A DNA stretch of 64,000 nt from Linyphia triangularis (lineage: Eukaryota; Arthropoda; Arachnida; Araneae; Linyphiidae): positions 10,419,346 through 10,483,345 of the forward strand of contig OZ021725.1 in assembly GCA_963978545.1 (NCBI GenBank), in the 5' to 3' direction. The translations under genes were made by a program, and so were the position numbers. This document shows positions 1 through 11,945 of this stretch, piece after piece; the first letter of the stretch is position 1, and each line of letters starts with the position of its first letter. Under the pieces are notes generated by a model. It was not told the DNA's origin, did not search any database, and saw nothing but the letters and a program-made list of their open reading frames with translations.

Positions 1-1920
1 TCGCTCTCCAAAGGCCCTCCCTTAACATCGGGTTTCGATGGTATCTCGGTTAAGGCATTCAAAATCATCCCTCCTTCCGCTCTGCAAAAGCTGCTTTAGA
101 TTTATAACTACTCTTGTCTCTTCTCGCTCTGTTTCCCTGCCTCTTGGAAAAGAATTATCATTGATCCCTATCAAAAACTCAAAAAACCGTCTCACTCAGT
201 GGCAAGCTACCGTCCCATCGCCCTTATTCCTGTTATAAGCAAAATTTTAGAACGCAAGATTCTTTTTCGTCTCTCTTGGTGGGCTCAGAAAAGTAATCTA
301 TTCCATCCCAATATGTTTGGATTCCTCCCAGGGCGTTCTGCCACGGATTGTCTTCAGAAAATGGTGTTCCTTATTGTTGTCCTAAGAACAGAGAAGAAAT
401 GGGTTACGATCTTGTCCTTGGATATCAAGGGTGCTTATGACGAAGTTTAGGTGCCGGGTCCCGTGGAGAAACTGCACTCTGCCGGTCTGGAAGATTGCTT
501 TCTTTTCCTATTGCAGGATTTTGTTTTTGAACGGCCTTTTCAGGTTAGATGGAGAAGAAACCTTTCGGAACCTTTTGTCATATCTTGTTTGCCGCAGGGC
601 TCAATCATTTCCCCGTTTCTCTTTAACATTTACATGAATGATCCTTTTGAATCTATCCCGGCTCACTCTCATCCTTTTATTTACCCTAACGATATCTCTA
701 TCATTATTCCTGGTTCCACTGCGAAAGAATGCTTTGGTAACATTCAACAGACCTTACGTGAGATCCAGTCGTGGGCCTTGAAATGGAGAATCTCTTTTGA
801 GGTGGAAAAATCGTCGCTTTTGGATCTGTCTCCCAAACGTGTGAAGCTTTCATCGCCTTGTAATATCGGATGGTCCCCCATCCCGTGGGTCTCTCAAGCA
901 AAGATTCTGGGCTTGATCTTCCAAGCCAACTTCAAATGGAAGGCACACGCTGTCTCACGCTGTGCAAAGGCTAAAAAATTTCTTAATGTAATTAAATTCA
1001 TTAGTAATAAGAGAACTGGATTAAAGTCCAAACAGATCACCCAAGTCATCTCCCATGTCCTCCTTCCCCGCTTGGATTATGCAAACTCACTTCGATTTAA
1101 TGAGAGCAACTCTATCCTCCGGATGTATGAAGTAGTTGAGAGTTCAGCCATTTGATTAGCCCTGTGTGCGTTCATTTGTGTCCCAAATGAAGTTATACGG
1201 AAATTGGTGGAGATTCCTCCTTATCGTATGCGGGCCAAATCGACTCAGATCTCCCATTTCCTAAAAGTCATCTCCCATCAGCAAAAGTCGAACTCTCTCG
1301 AAACTTGTCTCTACACACTCCATATTTCGCCTGTGGTTACGGACACGGGTAAGGCTTTTTCCCTGGAACACAACGTGGTTCGACTGAGCCTTCCCCCTCA
1401 TCCTTCCATCTCTCATCAACTTCAGTGCCTCACAGACTTTTTTCCAAGCATCAGGTCTAATTTCCTCCAGCTTTTGTCTCGGCTTCTTATCTTTGTCTTA
1501 GAGAACGCTTCACAGATTATGAATTTTGGGCTACAGATGGATCCAAGAATAATGGTGGGGTGGGTTTTGGAATTTCCAATTCGGATTCGTCTATCACCCG
1601 CTCTATTCGGCTCCCGTCTCTTTCCTCAATCTTTACGGCAGAAACCGCGGCTCTGTTTTATCTTGCTAAATTTCTCTTGAAAGAGCGTTCGGTTGTTATC
1701 CTCATCGACAAAAAGGGGGTAGTGGAAGCGGTCGTGGTAAAACTGGTCTTGTAAAAAGAGGTTCCCTAATTTTTGAAACTATCCATCTCTTACATCGTCT
1801 CTCTGTGGTGTCGCCCACTATTCTCGTGGTGCAATACCCATTCTGGTATCCCCCTTAACGATGTGGCAGACAGGTTAGAAGTTCAGGCAACGTCTAATCC
1901 CTCTCTGCCAGTTATCCCTA

Positions 1921-2123
1921 CACTGTTAAAAATTTTGTTCCACCTTGCACCAAAAATTGGTTCCCATTTAGCTGCCACCAACATTTGGTGCTTAGTTTCA
2001 CGATTTAATGGTGCAACCTCGGACCGTAAGCACCATTAAATCGCGAAACTAAGAACCAAATGTTGGTGGCAGCTAAATGGGAACCAAATTTTGGTGCATG
2101 GTGGACAATTTTTTTTAACAGTG
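1921..2123. mobile_element. Fully palindromic MITE, Tc1/mariner type (TA duplication)
   Basis: The 203-bp stretch begins CACTGTTAAAAA and ends with its complement TTTTTTAACAGTG, with TA on both outer sides (1919-1920 and 2124-2125). The two arms pair along almost their whole length of about 90 bases, with a loop of roughly 15 bases near 2015-2030. TA flanks and terminal CACTG are typical of Tc1/mariner-derived MITEs. It interrupts the LINE RNase H region, so it inserted after the LINE. Confidence 0.85.
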
Positions 2124-2615
2124 TATTATAGACTTCCAAGACATTACGCTACATTAAATCAAGTCTTTCAACGGAATTTAACGAGTCGTGGGCTTCTTCG
2201 ACTTACTTTCATCGCTTCTCAAAACAAACTCTCGAGCGGCCGTTCTTTGATTGGGTCCCTTCTAGATATTTAGAGATTAAGACCTTGCGCATTATTGCCA
2301 ATTCATTTCCTTTGAACAGCATCCTACACAAAATTGGCTTGGCTCCTTCGGCTCTTTGTATTTCTTGTAAGTCAACCAAGAACCTCCTCGCACAGCTTAC
2401 TGCACTGTAACCGTTTCTGTATTCAACGCTCTCTGCTCTTTCCTCTCCTCGGCTTTTCTCCTTCTTCCGTCTCTTCGATAAATGACATCATCTCAACTAC
2501 GAATTTCCAGTCTCCAAGAGTGGGCAGTGCCACTCTCTCTATGTTCCCCTAGTTTGCTTGTTCTACTTTAGTTTTCCTAGAAGTCTCTTGTAGTTGGTCC
2601 TCTTACATATGTACG

Positions 2616-2792
2616 GCCGACCAAACGGTATAGTGGTTAGCGTGCTGGCTTCTAGACCGCGAGGTTGCGGGTTCGAGTCCCGTGTTGGCATGGGTGTTTG
2701 TAAATGTATGTTGGTTTGTTAAATGACGAAATGTTTCGGCGCATTATAGCCCTCGTGTTGCTGACGGCGCCAGATAATCTGAATACAACCAA
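2616..2792 (+). mobile_element. tRNA-derived SINE, family 1, copy 1
   Basis: An RNA polymerase III box A (TAGTGGTTAGCGTG at 2631) and box B (GGTTCGAGTCC near 2670) form a tRNA-like head. A body of about 100 bp ends GAATACAACCAA. A 14-bp direct repeat, CTTACATATGTACG, brackets it exactly (2602-2615 and 2793-2806), the expected target duplication of a LINE-mobilised SINE. Two further copies are at 16551 and 37474. It lies in the 3' part of the LINE. Confidence 0.92.
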
Positions 2793-2878
2793 CTTACATA
2801 TGTACGCGGAGGCAAGTGCTTATTAGTCACCAAGTCCTTCCTTTCGACCCTCAGCTCGGGGGCTCAACAAACCATTAA

Positions 2879-3117
2879 TGTAGATACAATGATACATAAA
2901 AATTCGCAGAAACTCCGTGATCTATTTCAACAAGCACATTTTGGTTTGCTTTTACATAAAATATTAATATTACTGCAAATCAAACAACTTTGTTTTGATT
3001 ATATAGTATTTAAAAAACGCTGTTTTTATTATTATTATTTAAAAAAAATGCTTTTATGTTTATTGATATAAAACTTATCAGGGGTTAAAAAAAAAAAACA
3101 TTCGTAAATTACACAAA

Positions 3118-3157
<40 letters not shown>

Positions 3158-3604
3158 TTGATTTTAACCACTTTTTTAGTGTGAAAATGCCACGTGTGTT
3201 TTTTTTTGTTTTTTTTTGTAATTTACGAATGTTTTTGTTAAGCCTAACAAGTTTTATTTCAATAAACAACAGTATTCTTCAACAAAAAAAAAAAATTAAT
3301 AAAAATAGTGTTTTTTTTTCTTCATGCATCCAAAGTAGACAGAGTCCTTACTAGACTTTCGTAACTCTACTATCATAATTTTAAGAGGCATTGCACGCAA
3401 AAATACGAACAACGGCGAATCATCACCGACTCAGAATTTCATGATTTTCTTTCATATGTTTCCTAAAAAGTTTTATATCAATCAACAACAGTCTTCTTAA
3501 AAAAAATCCTCACCCTACCCTACCCTATCCTTATCCTAGGAATAAATATACGTGAACTAATTTTGGCTATATCTTTTTTATTTTTGGAATTATGAAGGGG
3601 AGGG
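2879..3604. repeat. AT-rich spacer with inverted repeat around an (AT)n tract
   Basis: No gene is seen. At 3068-3262 two arms of about 45 bases (AACATTCGTAAATTACA near 3098 and its complement near 3218) flank an A-rich and (AT)n tract. This looks like a small MITE or a hairpin-flanked microsatellite. A short CCCTA-like run occurs near 3512-3528. Confidence 0.6.
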
Positions 3605-3927
3605 GGGGGGGGGGTCAAAGTGTAAGATACGCGTATCTTAGAAAAAAATTGCTGTCAATCTTGTTGTTTTGTGATTGGATTTATGATTGGGTTTGAAGGG
3701 CTCCAGAAATATTTTTTTGCCTAACAGCATATGTAAATTGTATATTTGCATCTCAAAATGAAAATTCATTTGTATATAGTCGGAATCACTGATGAGAACC
3801 TCTCTCCTCTCACCCCCCCCCCCCATGGCGCTTTTTCGAAAAAAATGCAATAAATCTTAACTTTGATATGATTCAAAAGAATTTTTTGTGCGGAGTCACT
3901 AAACACTTCCATATAAAGAGAATCTAT

Positions 3928-6855
3928 GGTTAATATGCATTGAAGGAGCTCGGAGCGTCAGGATAAAAAAGCCCAAATATGAGCCTTGGTTCGTTTTTGT
4001 GCTATTTCAGAGCATTATTTATTCTGGCTCCTATCTCCTACATATATACTGCTTACATGGAATTGTTGCCCCAACATAATAGTTTTACAATATGGAAGAA
4101 AATTTTATGGAAGAAAATAGCTCCCCTTTAAGAAAATGTTTTTTTACCTTCCCCCCCGCCCCCTAATCAATGGTTAATATGCATTGAAGGAGCTCGGAGC
4201 GTCAGGATAAAAAAGCCCAAATATGAGCCTTGGTTCGTTTTTGTGCTATTTCAGAGCATTATTTATTCTGGCTCCTATCTCCTACATATATACTGCTTAC
4301 ATGGAATTGTTGCCCCAACATAATAGTTTTACAATATGGAAGAAAATTTTATGGAAGAAAATGGCTCCCCTTTAAGAAAATGTTTTTTTACCTTCCCCCC
4401 CGCCCCCTAATCAATGGTTAATATGCATTGAAGGAGCTCGGAGCGTCAGGATAAAAAAGCCCAAATATGAGCCTTGGTTCGTTTTTGTGCTATTTCAGAG
4501 CATTATTTATTCTGGCTCCTATCTCCTACATATATACTGCTTACATGGAATTGTTGCCCCAACATAATAGTTTTACAATATGGAAGAAAATTTTATGGAA
4601 GAAAATGGCTCCCCTTTAAGAAAATATTTTTTTTCCCTTCCCCCCCGCCCCCTAATCAATGGTTAATATGCATTGAAGGAGCTCGGAGCGTCAGGATAAA
4701 AAAGCCCAAATATGAGCCTTGGTTCGTTTTTGTGCTATTTCAGAGCATTATTTATTCTGGCTCCTATCTCCTACATATATACTGCTTACATGGAATTGTT
4801 GCCCCAACATAATAGTTTTACAATATGGAAGAAAATTTTATGGAAGAAAATGGCTCCCCTTTAAGAAAATGTTTTTTTTCCCTTCCCCCCCGCCCCCTAA
4901 TCAATGGTTAATATGCATTGAAGGAGCTCGGAGCGTCAGGATAAAAAAGCCCAAATATGAGCCTTGGTTCGTTTTTGGGCTATTTCAGAGCATTATTTAT
5001 TCTGGCTCCTATCTCCTACATATATACTGCTTACATGGAATTGTTGCCTCAACATAATAGTTTTACAATATGGAAGAAAATTTTATGGAAGAAAATGGCT
5101 CCCCTTTAAGAAAATGTTTTTTTTCCCTTCCCCCCTGCCCCCTAATCAATGGTTAATATGCATTGAAGGAGCTCGGAGCGTCAGGATAAAAAAGCCCAAA
5201 TATGAGCCTTGGTTCGTTTTTGTGCTATTTCAGAGCATTATTTATTCTGGCTCCTATCTCCTACATATATACTGCTTACATGGAATTGTTGCCCCAACAT
5301 AATAGTTTTACAATATGGAAGAAAATTTTATGGAAGAAAATGGCTCCCCTTTAAGAAAATGTTTTTTTTCCCTTCCCCCCTGCCCCCTAATCAATGGTTA
5401 ATATGCATTGAAGGAGCTCGGAGCGTCAGGATAAAAAAGCCCAAATATGAGCCTTGGTTCGTTTTTGTGCTATTTCAGAGCATTATTTATTCTGGCTCCT
5501 ATCTCCTACATATATACTGCTTACATGGAATTGTTGCCCCAACATAATAGTTTTACAATATGGAAGAAAATTTTATGGAAGAAAATGGCTCCCCTTTAAG
5601 AAAATGTTTTTTTCCCTTCCCCCCCGCCCCCTAATCAATGGTTAATATGCATTGAAGGAGCTCGGAGCGTCAGGATAAAAAAGCCCAAATATGAGCCTTG
5701 GTTCGTTTTTGTGCTATTTCAGAGCATTATTTATTCTGGCTCCTATCTCCTACATATATACTGCTTACATGGAATTGTTGCCCCAACATAATAGTTTTAC
5801 AATATGGAAGAAAATTTTATGGAAGAAAATGGCTCCCCTTTAAGAAAATGTTTTTTTTTCCCTTCCCCCTCGCCCCCTAATCAATGGTTAATATGCATTG
5901 AATGAGCTCGGAGCGTCAGGATAAAAAAGCCCAAATATGAGCCTTGGTTCGTTTTTGTGCTATTTCAGAGCATTATTTATTCTGGCTCCTATCTCCTACA
6001 TATATACTGCTTACATGGAATTGTTGCCCCAACATAATAGTTTTACAATATGGAAGAAAATTTTATGGAAGAAAATGGCTCCCCTTTAAGAAAATGTTTT
6101 TTTTCCCTTCCCCCCCCGCCTCCTAATCAATGGTTAATATGCATTGAAGGAGCTCGGAGCGTCAGGATAAAAAAGCCCAAATATGAGCCTTGGTTCGTTT
6201 TTGTGCTATTTCAGAGCATTATTTATTCTGGCTCCTATCTCCTACATATATACTGCTTACATGGAATTGTTGCCCCAACATAATAGTTTTACAATATGGA
6301 AGAAAATTTTATGGAAGAAAATGGCTCCCCTTTAAGAAAATGTTTTTTTCCCCTTCCCCCCCGCCCCCTAATCAATGGTTAATATGCATTGAAGGAGCTC
6401 GGAGCGTCAGGATAAAAAAGCCCAAATATGACCCTTGGTTCGTTTTTGGGCTATTTCAGAGCATTATTTATTCTAGCTCCTATCTCCTACATATATACTG
6501 CTTACATGGAATTGTTGCCCCAACATAATAGTTTTACAATATGGAAGAAAATTTTATGGAAGAAAATGGCTCCCCTTTAAGAAAATGTTTTTTTACCTTC
6601 CCCCCCGCCCCCTAATCAATGGTTAATATGCATTGAAGGAGCTCGGAGCGTCAGGATAAAAAAGCCCAAATATGACCCTTGGTTCGTTTTTGGGCTATTT
6701 CAGAGCATTATTTATTCTAGCTCCTATCTCCTACATATATACTGCTTACATGGAATTGTTGCCCCAACATAATAGTTTTACAATATGGAAGAAAATTTTA
6801 TGGAAGAAAATGGCTCCTCTTTAAGAAAATGTTTTTTTACCCTCCCCCCCCCCCC
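3928..6855 (+). repeat. Tandem array, about 12 copies of a 244-246 bp unit
   Basis: Units begin GGTTAATATGCATTGAAGG at 3928, 4172, 4416, 4661, 4906, 5151, 5396, 5640, 5886, 6132, 6377 and 6621. They are almost identical, differing mainly in the length of a T-run/C-run junction and a few point changes. The last unit runs into a long C tract near 6845. Repeated 60-112 codon open frames in it arise only from the periodicity and are not genes. Confidence 0.95.
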
Positions 6856-6856
6856 C

Positions 6857-7138
6857 TTGTAGAATAAAACTACTGAGGCAACAATTCCATGCAAGAAGTA
6901 TTCGTGCATTAGGTTGGAGCCATTTGTAACAATCCTTTGAAATGAGTTAATGGCGATTATTAAAATGTATTTTTCTTGAAAATGGTTTTTTACCCTCCCC
7001 CCCCCCCTTGTAGAATAAAACTACTGAGGCAACAATTCCATGCAAGAAGTATTCGTGCATTAGGTTGGAGCCATTTGTAACAATCCTTTGAAATGAGTTA
7101 ATGGCGATTATTAAAATGTATTTTTCTTGAAAATGGTG
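6857..7138 (-). repeat. Two-copy tandem repeat, 151 bp, inverted relative of the 245-bp unit
   Basis: Two near-identical copies start TTGTAGAATAAAACTACTG at 6857 and 7008. Read in reverse complement they contain the same landmark as the large array (CATGGAATTGTTGCC preceded by a TACTTCTTG or TACTGCTTA-like block). They belong to the opposite arm of the fold-back structure. Confidence 0.8.
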
Positions 7139-7850
7139 GATCCTTCAAAAAATATTTTTATGTATATATATTGTGATACAAGAATTCCATGCAAGAAGTA
7201 TTCGCTTAGGAATTTGGCTGAAACAATAATTTGAGGATACATAAAATCATGTCCGCGTTGTAAGTTAGTTACACTTAAATTGAATTTTCTTGAAAATTTT
7301 TTAACCTTCAAAAAATGTTCTTCAATATTGTGAAAGTAAAATGTTAATACAACAATTCCATTCAATCAGTATATTTTTGCAGGTCGAAGCCAGCAGAAAT
7401 AATGCTCTGAAATAACACAAAATGCACCAGAGATCATGTTTGGGCCCTCTTACCCTGGGCAACGAGTTCCTTCAATCAGTATTAACCTTAGATTTTTGTT
7501 ATATGGAGGTGTTTAGTTACTCTGTACAAAATATTCTGTTGAATCATATTAAAGTCGAGATTTATTGCATTTTTAAAATTTGATTTTTTACTATAACAAG
7601 CCGTTTGGGGGGGGGGGGTGTGGAGGGAGAGAGATCCTCATATGTGGCTCCAACTATATACAGGAGAATTTTCACTTTGAGATGCTAATATACAACTTAT
7701 ATAAGCTGTCAGGCAAAAAAAAAAAAAAAAAAAAAAAAATGTTATTTCAAGCTATTCAAACCCAGTCATAAATTCAATTACAAAACAACAAGAACGATAA
7801 CACATTTTTTCTAAGACACAGGTATTTCACTTTTTGCTTCGTAGTGTATT

Positions 7851-8470
7851 TAAGTTTTTAAAAGGCTCAATCGTTGAGATCGGTCATGTGCTCTTAAAGT
7901 AGTGTTCAATCTTTTATTCTGAATTTTATTCATCCGTTCATTCAAAGTCTTTATGAAAGTAATTAATAACTCAACAACATTAGTTCGCGAACCCGCGCGT
8001 GGAAAGTTAAATGGCAAATGAATGATCTCTTAAAGCAGATTTATGACTTTCAAATAGATCAGAGTGGTTCAGAAGTATAACCGAGGCCGGTATAACAAAT
8101 CTGCGCAATATTTGCTTGGTCCTATTCAAAGTAAATGGACTTTACAGCTTCTATACCATATTGTCCAGATGATGTTAGTTAAAAGTATCTCGTCTCATCA
8201 GTCGAATTCATTCATGGTTAAGTGCACTCATCTGTCAGATGAAACTGCATAAACTACAGACACGAACGTCTAATGAAAGTACCATACCAAAACTCAACCG
8301 GGATTCGTAGGTATGTTGCTGGTATTTTTCGTGTTACATTACTACAATAATTTTTTTATTGATTGCTATGTGACCAGAAATTGCTTTGTGAAAGGCAATG
8401 AATGGAATTGGGACCACATTTGCGAAGTACGAGTAATGTTACACAAAAGATAGCAATATCTGTTTGATGA
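7851..8470. other. Spacer, nothing recognised
   Basis: AT-rich sequence between the fold-back element and the hAT element. I see no coding pattern or repeat that I can support. Confidence 0.5.
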
Positions 8471-8669
8471 ATCAAAAGTAGGGATGGAACGGATGTGAGT
8501 TTTGCCGGATACCGGATTTCGGATATCCGGGGTACCATGTCTACCGGATACGGATATCCGAAATGGATTTCACCGGATATCCGGCCGGATATTTGGTCTA
8601 TATACTAAAAATGATAGTTATACGATATGCTATACGAAAAAAATGGTCATGATATGAAGTATCAAGTAA

Positions 8670-8936
8670 ATTATAATTAGTGGTTAGCGCACCGCACTGC
8701 ATGCCACAGGTCCATGGTTTGATTCGCGGACTGGGCAAGGTTGACTTAGCTGTTTATACCTGAAAGAAATAAACTGAGGAGGACCATGCATGCTTGGGAA
8801 CTAAACACTGGGGTTCGGCATCAGAATGACTATCTGACCGGAACATCTGCTATGTGACACACAAATGCCACAGTCAAGAAAGCTGAGCTGGGCCCAGCAG
8901 GCCTTGGTCCACACGGGCTGTCGCGCCACTGAGTTA
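8670..8936 (+). mobile_element. tRNA-derived SINE, family 2, inside the hAT element
   Basis: Box A TAGTGGTTAGCGC (8678) and box B GGTTTGATTCG (8716) are spaced as in tRNA genes, followed by a body of about 200 bp ending near CGCGCCACTGAG. The body differs from the family at 2616. It interrupts the transposase frame. No convincing target duplication was found, so the ends are approximate. Confidence 0.7.
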
Positions 8937-9870
8937 ATTTTTTATATTTAAACTTTAGTTGATGAGTGAAGGAGATCTTTGTTGCTGATTTTATATCTTG
9001 TAATATTGATACTTTTAGTTTTTCATATAGTTCTGGCAGGGATTTATCACGAAAATAATTTTTACCTGGAAGCGGATAACGAGGAGCTAGGTATTTTATT
9101 AACTGACCAAAGCCTTCTCTATTCACAATGGAGAATGGTTCAGCATCAAGAGCCATTAACTCACCTAAAATTATATTAAAAACATTTTTTACAATGTTGA
9201 AGTGCAAAATATAGCTACTTTCAATTTACTTCATGCATTGTTTATAATTGATAAATGATTACAAAATTATACCGGATGCATTTATTAATAACAAAATATT
9301 TATTTTAAATATTTTATGAAATTGAAGTCTATTTTTTTTTGTAATGCACCTAAAACATTACGGATTTAAAGAAATCTAGTAGAAAACTTAAATTGGATCT
9401 ATCGGAATATTCCGTCTTTAAATATAAACTTAAAAAATTTCGAACTCAAAATTCATCAACATTATGTTATACCATATTTAAAATATATATTTAATATAAA
9501 CAAACAAAATTAGTACTTACATATTTTTGTGGTTAAGGCTTTTGCTTTAGGATCATCTAAACTCCACAATTTTGGTACAAATAATGTCGATTCCAATGTT
9601 GTCTGCGTGCATTTCTTGTTTTGATGAATTGTTTTTTCTTGTTCATCAATATTTGATGCATTTAGTGAGTTTTCATAAGCTTCGGTGAATTTCCTTATGC
9701 ATACTTATTAAATGGTTCCATAAGGATTTTGTGGAAAAGGATTTTTTGCTTTTGCCGCGCACAATATATTTTTTAAACGATTCTGTGGAGCAAGTAACAC
9801 ATAGGGCTTTGCTTTCGTCATTTCCATTAATTTTAAAATACTTCCAAATGGGTGATTTTAAATGTGCCAT
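8937..9870 (-). pseudogene. hAT transposase fragment with BED zinc finger
   Basis: The first part, 9870 down to about 9673, encodes a BED finger (W9, C24, C27, H53, H58 of the local frame; KSPIWKYFKI at the start). A one-base frame change near 9690 leads to a linker ending LWSLDDPKAKALTTKI near 9528. A donor GTAAGTAC then follows, and an acceptor AATTTTAG lies about 9203. The downstream exon reads MALDAEPFSIVNREGFGQL and YLAPRYPLP, matching the conserved start of the hAT central region. Coding similarity stops at the SINE near 8937, so the RNase H-like core and the C-terminal dimerisation region are absent. The splice assignment is inference from consensus sites and reading continuity. Confidence 0.85.
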
Positions 9871-10759
9871 TATTAAAAATTATAAATTGGATTATAATTG
9901 GAGAAAACTATGATTCAAGACATTCTAGAGAGCTAAATATAATTCCACATTGTGGCGCTGCGTTAAAGACCTAAAAATTACAATACTTCATTTTACGTCA
10001 GAAAAAATATACCAGCTTTCAACTTCTGCCAATGGAAAATCAGAAATTAGACCATACCATTCACAGGATAAAAAGGGGTAGGGTATTATCGTCGATAGAA
10101 AAAAAAAAGCATTGAGGAGTGCGCATTGGCTATTTATTGCTTTTTACTCGCTAGCAAATGTCAGAAGAAAAGGAGGAAGTGAGAATAACTAAACCTCTTA
10201 TAACTTATGTTATGGAAAAAAAGTACTATTTATTAGTATTTCGGTTCGTGTTTTACGGAGAAGCATTCAAATATAACATCTGGAATTAATCAGATCATAA
10301 ACTTGGAATGAAAAGAACATATTGCAAAACACGTATGAAGGATGTGTATGGAAAAATATTGGAGGAATGGTTTATGCTTATCAACTCGGCGCCAATAATA
10401 CAGCGAAAGCATAGTTCTCACGAAGGAACTTTTTCGTTTTCTAACTTGACTGCAATTTATGTCCAAGAAAAAAAAATAAGAAAAAAAAGTGTAGGATGCG
10501 GTGTCCCCTTTGTCCGAAAAAGATCATTATTTTTTGCAAAAAATTACTTCTTGTGGATACCTGATGGCCGGATATCCGAATGAAATTATCGGATGTTCGG
10601 TATTTCAAATCGGATATCCGACGGGGTTTCGGATATTGAAAAATCAACCGGATATGCCGGATATCGGATATTTGCCGGATATCCGTTCCATCCCTAATCA
10701 AAAGACAATCATGCATTTCATATTAGGAATGTGTTACTCCATATCAATTCCTGAAAGTT

Positions 10760-11303
10760 GATCTATGAAATTCGCTTATTTTTTTATGATTGACCTTGTT
10801 GACATTAATACACAATTCATTCTGCGTTTGAAATTGTTGAAATTAGTACACAATTCATGCTGCATTTGAAATGCTTAATTTGAATATTCCCCGTTTCGAA
10901 CGATTCACCTCTTTTCGACGCCTTAAAGTTGGTTATTCGTGATCGAAATCGATTACTTTTTCTGTGATTGTCGTTGTTGACATCAGCAAATTTCAGAGTT
11001 GTCACGAGATTGGGACATTTGTCTTTGGAATGTAACATTGGGATATTCTGCGTTGTTACGACCCCATGAAATTAGTTAATCAAAATAGGAATAACTTTTT
11101 GTTTGATTGATCCTAGTGACTGACACAAATATCGAAGTTCAAACTATGACAGAAATGTAAAATTGGGATGCACTACGTTGAAACCACTTGACCCCTTTTT
11201 AACATCTTAAAATTAGTCAATTGAGATCGGACTAAATTTCAAAATTATGACCTTATGGTGGGATTCTTGGCAATGAGTTAATGAGTGCTTTTATATAGAG
11301 AGA
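10760..11303 (-). mobile_element. Helitron-like fragment, 5' end preserved
   Basis: In reverse complement the segment starts TCTCTCTATATAAAAGCACT, close to the left end of the element at 34517. It continues with diverged versions of the same internal repeat (GGGATATT..., CATTTGTCTTTGG-like blocks). Its other end is not recognisable toward the hAT insertion. Confidence 0.5.
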
Positions 11304-11657
11304 CAAGAAACGTTTTAAAGGTTCACTATCCCTAGAGCTTCCCTCAAAGCTATGACGCATATAACATACACACGATGATATTAAATAGTTAACAACTGGT
11401 ATTCGATTGGCCTTTAATCAACACAAGACAAATTTATACTAAAAGTAATTAAACATTAAAAACCTTATTTTACCCCCAAGAAATATAACCTGTAGAACAT
11501 CCACGGAAATCATGAAAAAAAGAGCTTTATTTGAAGCCCCATACTTCACCTAAAATTATGCATAACAGTCCGAGAGGCGACTGCAGTTTTTGGATCCCAT
11601 CGAACATCATTCTGAATTTTGTGAAGAATAAGGATCAAATTTAATTGAACACGAATT
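11304..11657. other. Spacer, nothing recognised
   Basis: AT-rich sequence with no supported gene or repeat. Confidence 0.5.
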
Positions 11658-11945
11658 TACTGGTCTGACGTGGCAAGAATGGCCGAAACTACACAAAAGT
11701 CGACTTTGAATGAGTTGAAATAAATTCCGATTGCGAAATACACCATAACTTGCCAAATAATGAGCATTCGTGTTTATTTGGTAATCCATCGTTCTTTAAT
11801 TTTCAATTAAGAATGTTGCATACCAGAAGAAAAAGATTGTTCACTCTTTGGCAAGTTATGACATATTTGGCAATCGGATTTAGTTCAATTTATTCAAAGT
11901 CGATTTTTGACCAGTTTTGGCTATATTTGCCAAGGCAGACCAGTG
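11658..11945. mobile_element. Inverted-repeat MITE with CACTGGTCTG terminus
   Basis: Arms of about 100 bp (11658-11757 and 11845-11945) are inverted copies. Both contain TCGACTTTGAAT and CATAACTTGCCAAA blocks. The right end CAGACCAGTG is followed by TA; the left end has the same terminus with one changed base. The terminus equals that of the larger element at 13504, suggesting one Tc1/mariner-type family. Confidence 0.75.

Larger units (their letters stand above)
1..2878 (+). mobile_element. Decayed Jockey-like LINE (RT and RNase H), 5' end outside window
   Basis: Broken reading frames spell a non-LTR reverse transcriptase. Landmarks are SYRPIALIP near 200, FGFLPGRSATD near 315, the LSLDIKGAYDEV catalytic block near 415, and PQGSIISPFLFNIYMND near 595. 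The usual YADD box reads YPND near 680. An RNase H domain follows, with ATDGSKNNGG near 1530, the TAETAAL block near 1635 and HSGIPLNDVADRLE near 1840. The order RT then RNase H points to the Jockey/I group. At least one in-frame stop (448-450) and several frame changes make it non-functional. A palindromic MITE sits in the RNase H end and a SINE in the 3' region. The sequence after the SINE probably continues the LINE 3' UTR, so the 3' limit is approximate. Confidence 0.85.
3605..7850. mobile_element. Fold-back element with asymmetrically amplified arm
   Basis: The left sequence at about 3620-3950 is matched in reverse complement by about 7480-7840. Examples are the block around CTTGTTGTTTTGTGATTGGA near 3660 versus its complement near 7790, the poly-C/poly-G tract, and the segment around the TTATATGGAGGTGTTTAGT stretch at 7500. 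The 245-bp unit next to the left arm also has diverged inverted counterparts at about 7140-7480 and in the 151-bp repeats at 6857-7138. The whole block is therefore one long inverted repeat with its symmetry point near 6850. No transposase is visible. Terminal boundaries are approximate and no clean target duplication was identified. Confidence 0.7.
8479..10696 (-). mobile_element. hAT transposon, non-autonomous or decayed
   Basis: Ends are TAGGGATGGAACGGAT and ATCCGTTCCATCCCTA, bracketed by a perfect 8-bp duplication ATCAAAAG (8471-8478 and 10697-10704), the hAT signature. Both terminal regions (8500-8600 and 10560-10690) are packed with the palindromic motif GGATATCCG and variants, which may be subterminal transposase binding sites. 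The coding strand is minus. The protein is truncated and a tRNA-derived SINE sits inside, so it cannot move on its own. Confidence 0.93.

Noticed and set aside
2620..2695. Functional tRNA gene
   Set aside because: Boxes A and B are present but the acceptor stem does not pair, and a SINE body with target duplications follows; same at 16555 and 37478.
3505..3545. Telomere-like CCCTA repeats
   Set aside because: Only a few irregular units, no array.
4230..6528. Repeated 60-112 codon open frames with nearly identical protein
   Set aside because: They are by-products of the 245-bp tandem array; the unit is not a multiple of three and the frames overlap across units.
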